A DNA stretch of 64,000 nucleotides, taken from positions 5,394,001-5,458,000 of the forward strand of contig NZ_CP011371.1 in the NCBI RefSeq assembly GCF_001017435.1, given 5' to 3'. Below, in pieces: positions 48,305 to 61,056 of this stretch. The DNA is from Caldimonas brevitalea (GTDB taxonomy: Bacteria; Pseudomonadota; Gammaproteobacteria; Burkholderiales; Burkholderiaceae_C). The notes below the pieces were generated by a model, which had not been told where the DNA came from, made no database searches, and saw only the letters and a program-made list of their open reading frames with translations. A program made the position numbers and the translations under genes. Every line of letters begins with the position of its first letter. The first letter of the stretch is position 1.

Positions 48305-48335
48305 GGCGTTAAGGGGCAGGAAGGAGAAAACCGAG

Positions 48336-48611
48336 ATGAAACGTTGGATGGCCACGCTCTTACTGCTCGCGTCGGGTGCCGCGATGGCGCAGATGACCGA
48401 CGGCGAAGTGCGCAAGATCGACAAAGACAACGGCAAGATCACGATCAAGCACGGCGAGATCAAGCACCTGGACGTGCCCGCGATGTCGATGGTGTTCAGG
48501 GCCCAGCCGGCGGGTCTGATCGACAAGGTGCAGGTGGGCGACAAGGTGCGTTTCCGCGCCGAGAAGGTCGGCGGCACTTACACCGTCACGTCGATCGAGC
48601 CGCAGAAGTAA
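48336..48611 (+). CDS. CusF-like periplasmic copper-binding protein
   Basis: A 91-residue secreted protein (signal MKRWMATLLLLASGAAMAQ). The OB-fold copper site is seen in IKHGEIKHLDVPAMSMVFRA: one His and two Met match CusF ligands, but the tryptophan that caps copper in E. coli CusF is replaced by valine. It is a short form acting as a periplasmic chaperone or sensor for copper. It follows the DUF411 gene with a clear GGAGAA site. Confidence 0.87.
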   Translation: MKRWMATLLLLASGAAMAQMTDGEVRKIDKDNGKITIKHGEIKHLDVPAMSMVFRAQPAGLIDKVQVGDKVRFRAEKVGGTYTVTSIEPQK

Positions 48612-48654
48612 GCCTGGCTCCGCTGCCGGCCTCGGGGGCACGCGCTGCCCCCTT

Positions 48655-49569
48655 TCACACCAGCGGTGGCAAGGCTGCGCAGCAGACGGCCAGGTGGTCG
48701 ACCAGGGCGCGCACCCGCGCCGGGATGAACCGGTTGCTGGGCAGCACCGCATGCAGCGGAATCGCCTCCCCCTGCCAGCCGGGAAACAAGCGCACCAGGC
48801 GGCCCGCGAGCAGATCGGCCTGCACGTCGAGTTCGCTCTTGTAGGTCACCCCCAGGCCCTGCACGGCCCAGCGCCGTGCGATTTCGCCGTCGTCGCACTG
48901 GCGCCGGCCCGTCACCCTCACCTCGCACCCTCCGCCGCCCACCGCGGGCCAGAACGGCCACACGGTGTTGCGCCGGTTGCGCAGGCGGAATGTGATGCAC
49001 TCGTGCGCCGACAGGTCTTCCGGCCGCTCGGGCGTGCCGTGCTCGGCCAGATACCGGGGTGACGCGCAGGCCACCCGCCGGCAATCGAGCAGTTTGCGGG
49101 CGACCAGGCGGCTGTCGTCCAGGTGGCCGTAGCGCAAGGCCAGGTCGACCTGGTCCTTGACGACGTCCTGCAGGCTGTCGCTGACCCGCAAATCCAGCTC
49201 CACGCCGGCATGACGGGCCAGAAAGGTGTCGAGCCAGGGCAGCAACACATGGCGGGTCAGGTCGCTCGCCGCCGTCAGCCGGACCGTGCCGCGCAGCGCC
49301 TGGCGGTCGTCGCCGATCTGGGCCACTCCTTCATTCAGCAACTCGAGCGCACGCCGCGCGTAATCGGCCAGCACCTCGCCTGCCGGTGTCGGCCGCATGG
49401 CCCGGGTGCTGCGCTCGAACAACCGCGCCCCCACCCGCGCTTCCAGCCGTTGCAGCATCGCGCTGGCCGCTGCCGGCGAGACGTCGAGCAAGCGCCCGGC
49501 GGCCGACAGGTTGCCGCCAGCCGCACAGGCCACGATCAGGCGCAGCTCCTGGGTATTTTCAATTTTCAT
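48655..49569 (-). CDS. LysR-family transcriptional regulator
   Basis: A 304-residue regulator. The winged helix is NLSAAGRLLDVSPAAASAML followed by QRLEARVGARLFERSTRAMR. The effector domain has the CrgA-type layout with VDLALRYGHLDDSRLVARKL and CASPRYLAEHGTPERPEDLS. It is transcribed away from the dehydrogenase at 49662, across a 92-base gap, and probably controls it. Confidence 0.92.
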   Translation of the reverse strand: MKIENTQELRLIVACAAGGNLSAAGRLLDVSPAAASAMLQRLEARVGARLFERSTRAMRPTPAGEVLADYARRALELLNEGVAQIGDDRQALRGTVRLTAASDLTRHVLLPWLDTFLARHAGVELDLRVSDSLQDVVKDQVDLALRYGHLDDSRLVARKLLDCRRVACASPRYLAEHGTPERPEDLSAHECITFRLRNRRNTVWPFWPAVGGGGCEVRVTGRRQCDDGEIARRWAVQGLGVTYKSELDVQADLLAGRLVRLFPGWQGEAIPLHAVLPSNRFIPARVRALVDHLAVCCAALPPLV

Positions 49570-49661
49570 TTGAATGAGTTGCTTGTTATTCGCGACTTAT
49601 CAACCATGAATTGAATCAACAGAATAGCGCCTCCTCTGCCCTCTCCACCCAAGGAAGCACC

Positions 49662-50699
49662 ATGAAAGCCGTCGGCTACACCCACAACCTGCCCAGCGAC
49701 GATCCCCGCGCGCTGATCGACCTCGAACTGCCCTCCCCGGTCCCCGGGGCGCACGATCTGCAGGTGCGGGTGCAGGCGGTTTCGGTCAACCCGGTCGACA
49801 CCAAGGTGCGCCGCAAGCGCCCGGCCAGCGAGGTGTCGCCGCAGGTGCTCGGATGGGACGCGGTGGGCACCGTGCTCGAGGTGGGATCGGCGGTCCAGGG
49901 CTTCCGGCCCGGTGACCGGGTCTGGTACGCCGGGGCCATCGACCGACCGGGCAGCAATGCCGAACAGCAACTGGTGGACGCGCGCATCGTCGCCAAGGCG
50001 CCGTCCCGGCTGTCGGACGCCGAAGCGGCGGCGCTGCCGCTGACCACCATCACCGCGTGGGAGCTGTTGTTCGATCGCCTGCAGGTGCCGCGCGCGGCGC
50101 CCCAGCCCCAAAGCGCCGGCCCTGCCGCTTTGCTGATCACCGGGGGCGCCGGCGGCGTCGGGTCGATCCTGATCCAGCTCGCACGCCAGCTGACCGACCT
50201 CACGATCGTGGCCACCGCATCTCGGCCGTCGTCACGCGAGTGGTGCCTGGCGCTCGGCGTCCACCATGTGATCGACCATCGCGAACCGTTCGTGCCGCAG
50301 CTGCAGGCGCTGGCGCTGCCGCCGCTGCGCTATGCGGCCAGCCTCACCCACACGCCGCAGCACTACGCACAGCTGGTCGAAGCCCTCGCGCCGCAGGGGC
50401 GTTTGGCACTGATCGACGACTTCGAGCCCGGCGACATCGACGTGATGGCGCTCAAGGGCAAGTGTTTGTCGCTGCACTGGGAAATGATGTTTGCGCGCTC
50501 CTTGCACCAGACGCCCGACATGGCCGAACAAGGCCGCTTGCTCGGCGAGGTCGCGGCGCTGGTCGAGGCGGGGCGGGTGCGCAGCACGCTGAGCGACAAC
50601 CTGGGGCCGATCAACGCCGCGAACCTGCGGCGGGCCCACGCGCTGGTGGAGAGCGGGCAGGTGCAGGGCAAGCTGGTGTTGCAAGGTTTCGGCGACTGA
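49662..50699 (+). CDS. Zinc-type alcohol dehydrogenase-like / quinone oxidoreductase
   Basis: A 345-residue medium-chain oxidoreductase. VSVNPVDTKVRRKRPASEVS and VLGWDAVGTVLEVGSAVQGF mark the catalytic domain. LLITGGAGGVGSILIQLARQ is the NADPH-binding loop. The structural zinc cysteines are absent, so it falls in the zinc-free quinone-oxidoreductase group that acts on enones or quinones. GGAAG lies 9 bases before the ATG. It pairs with the divergent LysR gene. Confidence 0.9.
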   Translation: MKAVGYTHNLPSDDPRALIDLELPSPVPGAHDLQVRVQAVSVNPVDTKVRRKRPASEVSPQVLGWDAVGTVLEVGSAVQGFRPGDRVWYAGAIDRPGSNAEQQLVDARIVAKAPSRLSDAEAAALPLTTITAWELLFDRLQVPRAAPQPQSAGPAALLITGGAGGVGSILIQLARQLTDLTIVATASRPSSREWCLALGVHHVIDHREPFVPQLQALALPPLRYAASLTHTPQHYAQLVEALAPQGRLALIDDFEPGDIDVMALKGKCLSLHWEMMFARSLHQTPDMAEQGRLLGEVAALVEAGRVRSTLSDNLGPINAANLRRAHALVESGQVQGKLVLQGFGD

Positions 50700-50715
50700 C
50701 ACCGCCGCGCCGCGC

Positions 50716-51420
50716 TCAGGGTGTCCAGCGTCTCAGCAAAGGCGTGACGTCGAGGTGCCGCGCGGCGGCCGCGGCCGCGCCGCCTTCGAGCCAGGGCATG
50801 ATGCCCAGGCAGGGCGCGTCGAAGCGACCGCCCAGGCTGCTGTGCAACGCCGCGATGTTGTCGTCGGCCCAGGCCATGCCCGGGTCGACCCGGTTGCCGA
50901 CCCACCCGGCCAGGGGCAGCCCGCGCGCGCGGACCACCTCGGCCGTGAGCAGCGCATGGTTCAAACAGCCCAGCCGCAACCCCACCACCAGCACCACCGG
51001 CAGCCCCAGATCGGCCGCCAGCTCGTCGGCCCCGCCGGCGTCGCCGAGCGGGACACAAAAGCCGCCCACACCTTCGACCACCACCACGTCGGCGCGGCGG
51101 GCGAGATGGTGCGCGCCGTCCAGCAGGGCCTGGCGCGACAGCACCCGGCCCGCAAGGCGTGCGGCGATGTGCGGCGCGCAGGGTTCGTGTAGCAGCGTTG
51201 CGCACACCTCGTCGTCCGCAAGATCGACGTTGGACGCGGCCTTCAGGGCCTCGACATCCTCGTTGACCTGCCGCCCGTCACGCCACACCGTGCCGGCCGC
51301 CACCGGTTTGTAGCCGGCGCAGCGCAATCCACTCGCGGCCAGGGCTTGCAGCAGCGCCGCGCTGACGAAGGTCTTGCCGACCTCGGTGTCGGTGCCGGTC
51401 ACGAAACATCCCTTGGTCAC
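50716..51420 (-). CDS. bioD: Dethiobiotin synthetase
   Basis: A 234-residue ATP-dependent enzyme that closes the ureido ring of biotin. P-loop-like GTDTEVGKT at residues 9-17, [16 protein letters not shown] and the nucleotide-specificity GNRVDP stretch match the family. The start is a GTG overlapping the bioF stop (GTGA). It is the last gene of bioA-bioF-bioD. Confidence 0.94.
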   Translation of the reverse strand: MTKGCFVTGTDTEVGKTFVSAALLQALAASGLRCAGYKPVAAGTVWRDGRQVNEDVEALKAASNVDLADDEVCATLLHEPCAPHIAARLAGRVLSRQALLDGAHHLARRADVVVVEGVGGFCVPLGDAGGADELAADLGLPVVLVVGLRLGCLNHALLTAEVVRARGLPLAGWVGNRVDPGMAWADDNIAALHSSLGGRFDAPCLGIMPWLEGGAAAAAARHLDVTPLLRRWTP

Positions 51421-52628
51421 CGCGCCACCTCCCCTGCGGCCCGCGCCAGCGCCTGCACCAACCGGTCGACGTCGGCTTCCCGATGGGCCGCGCTGAGGGT
51501 GATACGCAAGCGGGCGGTGCCGGCCGGCACGGTGGGCGGGCGGATGGCTGGCACCCAGCAGCCCTGGGTTTCGAGCGCCGCGGCCAGTTGCAGCGCGTCG
51601 GCGTTGGCGCCGACGATCAGCGGTTGGATCGCAGTGTCGGACGGCGCCAGACACCAGCGGTGGCCGGCCAACACCTCGCCCAGTCCGTCGCGCAAGCGTG
51701 TCACCAGCGCCCGCAGGTGCTGCCGGCGCTGTTCGCCCTCGTCGCCGCGGATCAGATCCAGGCTGGCAAGCAGCGCATGGGCCAGCGGCAGCGGCGCGGC
51801 GGTGGTGTAGATGTAGGTGCGCGCGCTCTGCACCAGCCAGTCGATCACCGTGGGATGCGCGGCGACGAAGGCACCGGCGACACCCGCCGCCTTGCCCAGC
51901 GTGCCCATGTAGATCAGACGCTCGCTGCACAAGCCGAAGTGCGCGAGGCTGCCCCGCCCCTGCTCGCCCAACACGCCGAAACCATGGGCGTCGTCCACCA
52001 CCACCCAGGCGTCGTGGCGCTCCGCCAAGGCGAGCAGTTCGGGCAAGGGCGCGATGTCGCCGTCCATGCTGAACACCGCATCGGTGACGATCAGCTTGAC
52101 CGGGCTGCGGCAGGCCGCCAGCTGCGCCTCGAGCCCGGCGACGTCGGCGTGGGCGTACTTCTCGACCGCGGCCTTCGCCAGGCGCGCGCCGTCGATCAAC
52201 GAAGCATGGTTGAGGGCCTCCGAGAAGATCGTGGCCTGTGCATCGCCGAGCGCGGTGAGCACGGCCAGGTTGGCCATGTAGCCGGAGCAGAAGAACAAGG
52301 CGCGGGCGTCCGGCACGTGCGGCGCCAGCATCTCGGCCAGCCGCTGTTCCAGCGCCACATGCACCGCATGGTGCCCGCTCACCAGGTGCGACGCACCGCT
52401 GCCGACACCATCGCGCTGCGCACCTTCGATCAACCCGGCGCGCACGTGCTGGTGTTGCGCCAGCCCGAGGTAGTCGTTGCTGCAAAAGGCCAGCATGTCG
52501 CGGGGCGGCGACGTGCCGTCGGCGACCTGCTGGTGCGGGCCGCACGCGCCTTGTGCGGTGCGGCGTCTGCGCAGCAGTGCGTCGGCGCGGCGGGCCGCGA
52601 GTTGACGCTCGAGATGGTCAAGCAGCAT
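51417..52628 (-). CDS. bioF: 8-amino-7-oxononanoate synthase
   Basis: A 403-residue PLP enzyme that joins pimeloyl thioester to alanine. [20 protein letters not shown] is the family start; [20 protein letters not shown] follows. [20 protein letters not shown] binds PLP and [14 protein letters not shown] holds the lysine. The ATG overlaps the bioA 3' end by 11 bases. The sequence is intact and typical. Confidence 0.95.
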   Translation of the reverse strand: MLLDHLERQLAARRADALLRRRRTAQGACGPHQQVADGTSPPRDMLAFCSNDYLGLAQHQHVRAGLIEGAQRDGVGSGASHLVSGHHAVHVALEQRLAEMLAPHVPDARALFFCSGYMANLAVLTALGDAQATIFSEALNHASLIDGARLAKAAVEKYAHADVAGLEAQLAACRSPVKLIVTDAVFSMDGDIAPLPELLALAERHDAWVVVDDAHGFGVLGEQGRGSLAHFGLCSERLIYMGTLGKAAGVAGAFVAAHPTVIDWLVQSARTYIYTTAAPLPLAHALLASLDLIRGDEGEQRRQHLRALVTRLRDGLGEVLAGHRWCLAPSDTAIQPLIVGANADALQLAAALETQGCWVPAIRPPTVPAGTARLRITLSAAHREADVDRLVQALARAAGEVAR

Positions 52629-54051
52629 GGCGGCTCCCGGGGGTGGAGGGCAGCACCTGGTCGAGCGTGTCGAGCGTGCGCTGGGCGAGCCAGGCCGCGC
52701 CGTCGGCGTCGAGCACATAGGGCGGCATCAAGTAGACGGTGCGGCCGATCGGGCGGATCAACAGGCCCAGCTGCCGACCGGCCAGGTGGAAGCGTTCGGC
52801 AAAAGCCGGGTCGGCGAGGTCTGCGCGCACGTCGAAGGCCCACATCATGCCGAGGTGGCGCAGGCCGCCGCTCACCCGCGGGTCGTCGTTCACCCGCTGC
52901 AGCACCGCGGTCAGCGCCTCGGCGGCCACCCGGTTGCGCTCGAACACGGGCTCGGTGTCGAAGCGGTCGAGCACGGCGAGCGCGGCACGACAGGCCAGCG
53001 GGTTGCCGGTGTAGGAGTGCGAGTGCAGGAAACCGCGGGCGGTGTCGTCGTCGAGAAATGCGTCGTAGAGCGTGTCGCGCGCGAGCACGAGCGACAACGG
53101 CAGATAACCGCCGGTGATGCCCTTGGAGAGGCACACCAGGTCAGGCCAGACAGGGGGCGTTTCGCTCCCTGCCGCCGCCTGCTCAAAGGCGAAGAAGGTG
53201 CCGGTGCGTCCGCACCCGACGGCAATCTCGTCCGCGATCAGGTGCACCTGGTAGCGATCGCACAAGGCGCGCGCCTCGCGCAGGTAGAGCGGGTCATGGA
53301 GGGCGATGCCGGCGGCGCACTGCACCAGCGGCTCGACGATCAGCGCGGCGATGTGGGCGTGGCGTGACGCGAGCATCGACTCGAGGTCGGCCAGCGCGCG
53401 GCGCGCCACGTCGGCAGCCGACTCGCCGGGCTGCGCCTGCCGGGCGTCGGGCGACATCACGATGTGCGAGCGCATCAACAGCGGGTCATAGGCATCGCGA
53501 AACAGCGCCACGTCGGTGACGGCCAGCGCGCCGATGGTCTCGCCGTGGTAGCCGCCGCGCAGGCAGACGAACTCGCGCTTGTCGATCAGGCCCCGGTTGC
53601 GCCAGCTGTGGAAGCTCATCTTCAACGCGATCTCGACCGCCGAGGCACCGTCGCTTGCGAAGAAGGCGTGCCCGAGCACACCACCGGTGCGGGCGGACAG
53701 GCGCTCGGCCAGTTCGACGGCAGGCGCATGGGTGCAGCCCGCGAGCATCACGTGTTCGAGCCGGTCGAGCTGGTCTTTCAGTGCCGCATTGATGCGGGCG
53801 TCGGCATGACCGAACAGGTTGACCCACCAGGAGCTGATGGCGTCGAAGTAGCGCTTGCCTTCGTGGTCGGTCAGCCAGGGGCCTGCGGCGCTCGCGATCG
53901 GCAGCGGCGGCACCGCCTGCAGCCGCTTCATCTGCGTACACGGATGCCACACGCTGGCGACGCTGCGTTGCTGCCAGCGCGCATTGGCGCCCTCGCCCCC
54001 CGGCCCTGGCAAGGGGGGCGCGGCCTCATGGGCCGTGACGCGAGCTTTCAT
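52618..54051 (-). CDS. bioA: Adenosylmethionine-8-amino-7-oxononanoate aminotransferase
   Basis: A 477-residue class III aminotransferase making diaminopelargonate with SAM as amino donor. [10 protein letters not shown] and [20 protein letters not shown] are typical of BioA. The PLP lysine is in [16 protein letters not shown], and [20 protein letters not shown] follows. It is longer than E. coli BioA (429) because of an N-terminal extension and an insertion near [10 protein letters not shown]. It is the first gene of the biotin operon. No biotin-repressor box was recognised upstream. Confidence 0.95.
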   Translation of the reverse strand: MKARVTAHEAAPPLPGPGGEGANARWQQRSVASVWHPCTQMKRLQAVPPLPIASAAGPWLTDHEGKRYFDAISSWWVNLFGHADARINAALKDQLDRLEHVMLAGCTHAPAVELAERLSARTGGVLGHAFFASDGASAVEIALKMSFHSWRNRGLIDKREFVCLRGGYHGETIGALAVTDVALFRDAYDPLLMRSHIVMSPDARQAQPGESAADVARRALADLESMLASRHAHIAALIVEPLVQCAAGIALHDPLYLREARALCDRYQVHLIADEIAVGCGRTGTFFAFEQAAAGSETPPVWPDLVCLSKGITGGYLPLSLVLARDTLYDAFLDDDTARGFLHSHSYTGNPLACRAALAVLDRFDTEPVFERNRVAAEALTAVLQRVNDDPRVSGGLRHLGMMWAFDVRADLADPAFAERFHLAGRQLGLLIRPIGRTVYLMPPYVLDADGAAWLAQRTLDTLDQVLPSTPGSRHAA

Positions 54052-54387
54052 CGATGTCTCCCTCGGCGCGGTCGGACCGCCGGCCAGCCGCGAAAAAACG
54101 ACGATCTTAGGAAGCGTCGCGGCGGCCCGCAACCCGTCTCCTCCAGCGAGGTTGTAGGCCGGTTGGCAGCAGTTGCCGACAGCAGTGCGCCTACGGCCGC
54201 CAAGGGCGCGGCTTTTGTCTCGAACCTCGGGGCCCACGAACGCCGTGATATTGCGTGAGCGTCAAAACCGCCGGCCGCCACGCGGCCGTCCCGACGATAG
54301 AGCCGGCTCACTAGACGTTTAGGCTGTGACCCCGAGACCGCGCTTCTATAGTCCCGCCATGCTTTCAAGGCCCGGGCCGTCCCCGTC
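54052..54387. other. Divergent control region of bioA and the phasin gene
   Basis: About 335 bases without a gene. A TATAGT about 35 bases before the phasin ATG may be its -10. Nothing recognisable as a BirA operator (inverted TTGTAAAC-type) was found. Confidence 0.4.
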
Positions 54388-54849
54388 ATGTTGAAGAAAC
54401 TACCGCACATCGCAGATGAAGACACGCTGCCGAGCGCCGACGGGGCCGACCCGGCCCTCGCCGCTTCGGTGCCGGAGGCCGCCCAGCGCATCTGGCTCGC
54501 CGGCCTCGGCGCTTATGCCCGTGCCCAGGCCGAGGGGGGCAAGGTGTTCGAGGCACTGGTGCAAGAAGGCGTGAGCCTGCAACGCAAGACACAGGCGCTG
54601 GCCGAAGACAGCCTGGCGGCGCTCGCGGCCCGCGTCGGTGCTGGCGTGGCAGGGCAGCCGGGGGGCCAGCTCGAAACCATCTTCGAAACGCGGATCGCGC
54701 AGGCCTTGACCCGGCTCGGTGTGCCGCTGCAGCGCGACCTCGAAACGCTGCTGGCGCGCATCGAACGGCTGGATCAGGCGGTGGCGCAGTTGGCGAACCA
54801 GGCGACCCAGAATCCCGACAACGACCGAGCCGGCCGGCCGGCACCATAG
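54388..54849 (+). CDS. Phasin-family PHA granule-associated protein
   Basis: A 153-residue protein of the poly(hydroxyalkanoate) granule-associated family (PhaF/PhaI-type). RIWLAGLGAYARAQAEGGKV is the classical first helix; FEALVQEGVSLQRKTQ follows. The C-terminal part has a coiled-coil-like heptad region (LETLLARIERLDQAVAQLAN). It covers storage granules and suggests PHA accumulation. It is divergent from bioA. Confidence 0.87.
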   Translation: MLKKLPHIADEDTLPSADGADPALAASVPEAAQRIWLAGLGAYARAQAEGGKVFEALVQEGVSLQRKTQALAEDSLAALAARVGAGVAGQPGGQLETIFETRIAQALTRLGVPLQRDLETLLARIERLDQAVAQLANQATQNPDNDRAGRPAP

Positions 54850-54962
54850 GCCTCCCGGGAGGCAGCGGCGGGGGGCCACAAGCGGGGCCCGGTGGCAAGC
54901 CAGCGAGCAAGCCGGCGAAGCTGACTTCGCAGCAGCTCGCCGCCCTGCTCGCCGACCGCGGC

Positions 54963-56192
54963 TCAACTGCGGTAGTCGGCGTTGATCGACACGTAGTCGT
55001 GCGACAGGTCGCAGGTCCAGACCGTGGCCGTCGCGTTGCCGCGGCCGAGCAGCACTCGCACGGTGATCTCGCTTTGTTTCATCACCCGCTGACCGTCGGC
55101 CTCCTGGTAGGCCGGATGGCGGCCGCCCTGGCGGGCCACGTGCACATCGTCGAGATAGAGGTCGATGCCGGTCTGGTCGAGATCGGCGATGCCCGCATAG
55201 CCCACTGCGGCCAGGATACGGCCGAGGTTGGGGTCGCTGGCGAAAAAGGCCGTCTTGACCAGCGGCGAGTGGGCGATCGCATAGGCCACCTGGCGGCATT
55301 CGTCGACCGAGGCGCCGCCGTCGACCTGCACCGTGATGAACTTGGTGGCCCCCTCGCCGTCGCGCACGATCGCCTGGGCCAGCTGCTGCGCGACCGCCAC
55401 GACTGCGTCGCGCAAGGCCCGGCCCTCGGCCGAATCGAGCGCGGTGATCGGCGCGTGGCCGGCCTGACCGGTGGCGATCAGCATGAAGCTGTCGTTGGTG
55501 GAGGTGTCGCCGTCGATGGTGATGCGGTTGAAGGACAGGTCGGCCGCTTCACGCACCAGTTGCTGCAGCGCCTCGGGCGCCACCGCCGCGTCAGTGGCCA
55601 TGAAGCCGAGCATCGTCGCCATGTTGGGCCGGATCATGCCGGCACCCTTGCTGATGCCGGTGATGCTGACCTCGCGGCCGCCGATCTGCAGGCGACGCGA
55701 GGCGGCCTTGGGCAGTGTGTCGGTGGTCATGATGGCTTCTGCCGCAGCACCCCAGTTGTCGACCTTCAGATCGGCCAGCGCGCCCGGCAGGCCGGCCTGG
55801 ATGCGGTCGGCCGGCAGCGGCTCCATGATGACACCGGTCGAGAACGGCAGCACCTGCTCGGGCGCCACCTCGAGATGGCGCGCCAGCGCGACGCAGGTCG
55901 AGAAGGCGCGCACCAGGCCGTCTTCGCCGGTGCCGGCATTGGCGTTGCCGGTGTTGATCACCAGCGCCCGCGTGCCGACGTTCGCGGCCAGGTGCTGGCG
56001 GGCCAGTTGCACCGGTGCGGCGCAGAAGCGGTTTTGCGTGAAGACGCCGGCGACCTGGCTGCCTTCGTCGAGCACGATGACCGTCAGGTCGCGCCGGTTG
56101 GCCTTGCGCACGCCGGCCATCGTGATACCGAGGCGGACGCCGGCGACGGGGTGGAGGGTGAGCGGGTCGGGAGCGCTGAGATTGACGGGCAT
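54963..56192 (-). CDS. argJ: Bifunctional glutamate N-acetyltransferase / amino-acid acetyltransferase
   Basis: A 409-residue self-cleaving enzyme that recycles the acetyl group of arginine synthesis. The cleavage/nucleophile threonine lies in [25 protein letters not shown] and [12 protein letters not shown] match the family. The [20 protein letters not shown] stretch is at the start of the beta-chain. The ATG at 56192 gives the usual N-terminus ([10 protein letters not shown]). It follows secA in the same direction. Confidence 0.96.
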   Translation of the reverse strand: MPVNLSAPDPLTLHPVAGVRLGITMAGVRKANRRDLTVIVLDEGSQVAGVFTQNRFCAAPVQLARQHLAANVGTRALVINTGNANAGTGEDGLVRAFSTCVALARHLEVAPEQVLPFSTGVIMEPLPADRIQAGLPGALADLKVDNWGAAAEAIMTTDTLPKAASRRLQIGGREVSITGISKGAGMIRPNMATMLGFMATDAAVAPEALQQLVREAADLSFNRITIDGDTSTNDSFMLIATGQAGHAPITALDSAEGRALRDAVVAVAQQLAQAIVRDGEGATKFITVQVDGGASVDECRQVAYAIAHSPLVKTAFFASDPNLGRILAAVGYAGIADLDQTGIDLYLDDVHVARQGGRHPAYQEADGQRVMKQSEITVRVLLGRGNATATVWTCDLSHDYVSINADYRS

Positions 56193-56350
56193 GGGCGGGC
56201 TCGGCTGCGTGGAGGGGATGGGGGAGAAAACGCTCGATTGTAGAGACCGCACCGCGAGATTCCGAGGCGCGTCACTCGCCGCGCCGAGCGCTCGGTGATC
56301 CGCTGCCGGTGGCCGACGCCGAAGGCCGGGGCGCGTGAACGCCACCAACG

Positions 56351-56373
56351 AAAAGGGCTCCCGCAGGAGCCCT
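56351..56373 (-). terminator. Terminator after secA
   Basis: AGGGCTCC and GGAGCCCT pair around a 4-base loop and read into TTTT on the minus strand. It separates secA from argJ. Confidence 0.75.
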
Positions 56374-56413
56374 CAGCCGCATCTCGCCCCGGCGGGTGCC
56401 GGGGCTGGAACGC

Positions 56414-59158
<2,745 letters not shown>

Positions 59159-59462
59159 GCGGTTCGTTCTTGAATGATGAAAGCCGGCGACGCGTGGCAG
59201 GCGGCCCTCGGGCCGCATCGATGCACACAACGCTCACGCCGGGAATGGCAGAAAGCCGGGATGTTCCGATACGCGCTCAGGCCGCTTGTGGGTCAGTCGT
59301 GAGTCAGCACAAGTGAGTCAGCACAAGTGAGGCCGCTCGCCGCCTTTGCAAGCAGACCCCTGGGCCTGGGCATCGGGCGGGTGAGTGACCGCTCCAAAAG
59401 CGTCGGAGTTTAGCACCGGGGCAGCCTGCGCCGCCCTGTGCCGGGGCGGGTACGGCGAGCGC
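59159..59462. other. Intergenic stretch before secA with short tandem repeat
   Basis: About 300 bases between the M23 gene and secA, both read leftwards. It contains GTGAGTCAGCACAA twice in tandem (59299-59326). Promoter and leader of secA must lie here. No SecM-like leader peptide was recognised. Confidence 0.5.
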
Positions 59463-60509
59463 TCAGGGCGCGGCAGGCGTGGCGTCGATGCCGACCGCGG
59501 CGACGCTGCGGGCCACCCGGCTGTTGCGGCCGCGCGAGGGCCGCTCGGCCACTGCCGTTGCAGCAGGGGCGTCGTTGGTGAGGAACTTGGCCGGGTCCTG
59601 GTGCACCCCGCCCATCAGCACTTCGAAGTGCAAATGCGGGCCGGTGGAGCGGCCGGTCGAACCGACGTGCGCGATCACCTGACCGCGCTTGACCAGGTCG
59701 CCCTGCTGGGCCAGCAAGCGCGACGCATGGGCGTAGCGGGTGACCAGGCCGTTGCCGTGGTCGAGGTCGATCATGTTGCCGTATTGGGGATGCGCTTCGG
59801 CCCGCACCACCACACCGCCGGCCGCGGCCATGATCGGAGAGCCGGTGGGGGCCGGGAAATCCAGCCCGGTGTGCAGGGCGGAACGGCCCGAGAAGGGGTC
59901 GCTGCGGAAGCCGAAACCGGAACTGGTGTGACCTTCGACCGGCTTGGTGTTGGGCACCATCAGCGACTTCATCTGCTCTTCGAACAGGCGCGCCTCGATC
60001 ATCGTGAAGACGTCGGCGCGCTGCGCCGAGAACTCGTCGAGCCAGTCGATGGCGCGGTTCAGCTCGGTCAGCGACGGGCGGCCGCTGGGGATGAACGGGC
60101 CGCCCTGCCCGCCCGGGCCGGTGGCTTCGCCGGGCTTGGCGGGCTGCGTGTCGCTGGCCGGCTTGATCTCTTCGGGCTTCAGGCCCGCCAGACCCGAGAC
60201 CCGCTCGCCCACCGCTTCGAGGTGGATCAGCTTGGCCTGCATCTCGCCCACCCGCTGCGCCATCGCGTCGAGGTTTTCACGCATGAAACGGTCGCGCTGG
60301 GCGAACTCGTCCTTGACGACCAGCTTCACCAACTGGCTGACCACCGGCCAGCCGTCACGCGCGGCCTTGAGGAAGATGAAGTGGTAGATCGCGCCCGACA
60401 ACGCGAGCATTGCAGCGGCCAACAGAAGCACCAGGAATGCCAATTGCCACGGCGCCAGCTGAAGGACGCGCGTCCTGGCCAGCCGGCCGTGGGTGATCAT
60501 GATCTGCAT
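59463..60509 (-). CDS. M23-family peptidoglycan peptidase with N-terminal membrane anchor
   Basis: A 348-residue protein. One membrane helix near the N-terminus (LAFLVLLLAAAMLALSGAIY) is followed by a periplasmic coiled-coil-like linker, then an M23 peptidase domain. The zinc site of the latter is SALHTGLDFPAPTG (His and Asp) and GPHLHFEVLMGG. It cuts peptidoglycan or regulates septum enzymes. In Betaproteobacteria it sits between secA and dciA, as here. The C-terminal tail is Ala/Arg-rich. Confidence 0.93.
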   Translation of the reverse strand: MQIMITHGRLARTRVLQLAPWQLAFLVLLLAAAMLALSGAIYHFIFLKAARDGWPVVSQLVKLVVKDEFAQRDRFMRENLDAMAQRVGEMQAKLIHLEAVGERVSGLAGLKPEEIKPASDTQPAKPGEATGPGGQGGPFIPSGRPSLTELNRAIDWLDEFSAQRADVFTMIEARLFEEQMKSLMVPNTKPVEGHTSSGFGFRSDPFSGRSALHTGLDFPAPTGSPIMAAAGGVVVRAEAHPQYGNMIDLDHGNGLVTRYAHASRLLAQQGDLVKRGQVIAHVGSTGRSTGPHLHFEVLMGGVHQDPAKFLTNDAPAATAVAERPSRGRNSRVARSVAAVGIDATPAAP

Positions 60510-60524
60510 CGCTACACTCCTGTC

Positions 60525-60830
60525 ATGAACCGTCGCGCGGACCGCACGCTACCCATCCACGAAGCCCTCAGCCGCCATGCGGGGCTGGCTCGGATTCAGC
60601 AGCTGATGCGTGAATCGAACGAGCGCTTCGAAGTGGTCCGTCCCCTCCTGCCTCCTGCTCTCGCGGCCCATGTCAAAGCCGGGCCTGTCGACGAGCAGGG
60701 CTGGTCCCTGTTGGCCCCCAACGGGGCCGCCGCAGCCAAGCTACGGCAGTTGCAACCGCGCCTGGAAGAGGCACTGCGGCAACGTGGCTGGCAGGTTAGC
60801 GCGATCAGGGTGAAGGTTCAATCAGGCTGA
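60525..60830 (+). CDS. dciA: DciA-family helicase-loading protein (DUF721)
   Basis: A 101-residue protein of the DciA family, which loads the replicative helicase DnaB in most bacteria lacking DnaC. The C-terminal helix GWSLLAPNGAAAAKLRQLQP and LEEALRQRGWQVSAIRVKVQ is the family pattern. It is divergent from the M23 gene by 15 bases, so promoters overlap. Confidence 0.87.
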   Translation: MNRRADRTLPIHEALSRHAGLARIQQLMRESNERFEVVRPLLPPALAAHVKAGPVDEQGWSLLAPNGAAAAKLRQLQPRLEEALRQRGWQVSAIRVKVQSG

Positions 60831-60888
60831 AACGCTCAGCCGCAACCGCGCGTAACGCAGCGGTAAGCCTTCACGAATGATGGATAGG

Positions 60889-60964
60889 TGGTGCCGACTA
60901 TCTGACTCGAACAGATGACCTACCGCTTACAAGGCGGTTGCTCTACCAACTGAGCTAAGCCGGC
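60889..60964 (-). tRNA. tRNA-Thr (TGT anticodon)
   Basis: A 76-base cloverleaf with encoded CCA on the minus strand. It has GCCGGCT acceptor start, TAGCTCAGTTGGTAGAGC in the D arm, anticodon loop CTTGTAA (anticodon TGT) and T arm with TTCGAGT. It lies between dciA and sspB. Confidence 0.96.
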
Positions 60965-61026
60965 ATGAAGACGTGCGGGCGATGCCGACGTCAGGTGGCG
61001 TTGCGGACGTAACCGCAACGCGAGGA

Positions 61027-61056
61027 TTTTACTTGACGCGCTTTTACTTGACGCGC
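61027..61056. repeat. 15-base tandem duplication across the sspB stop
   Basis: TTTTACTTGACGCGC occurs twice in tandem (61027-61041, 61042-61056). On the minus strand it repeats the last codons KRVK-stop in frame, so sspB has two stops separated by four sense codons. Confidence 0.85.
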
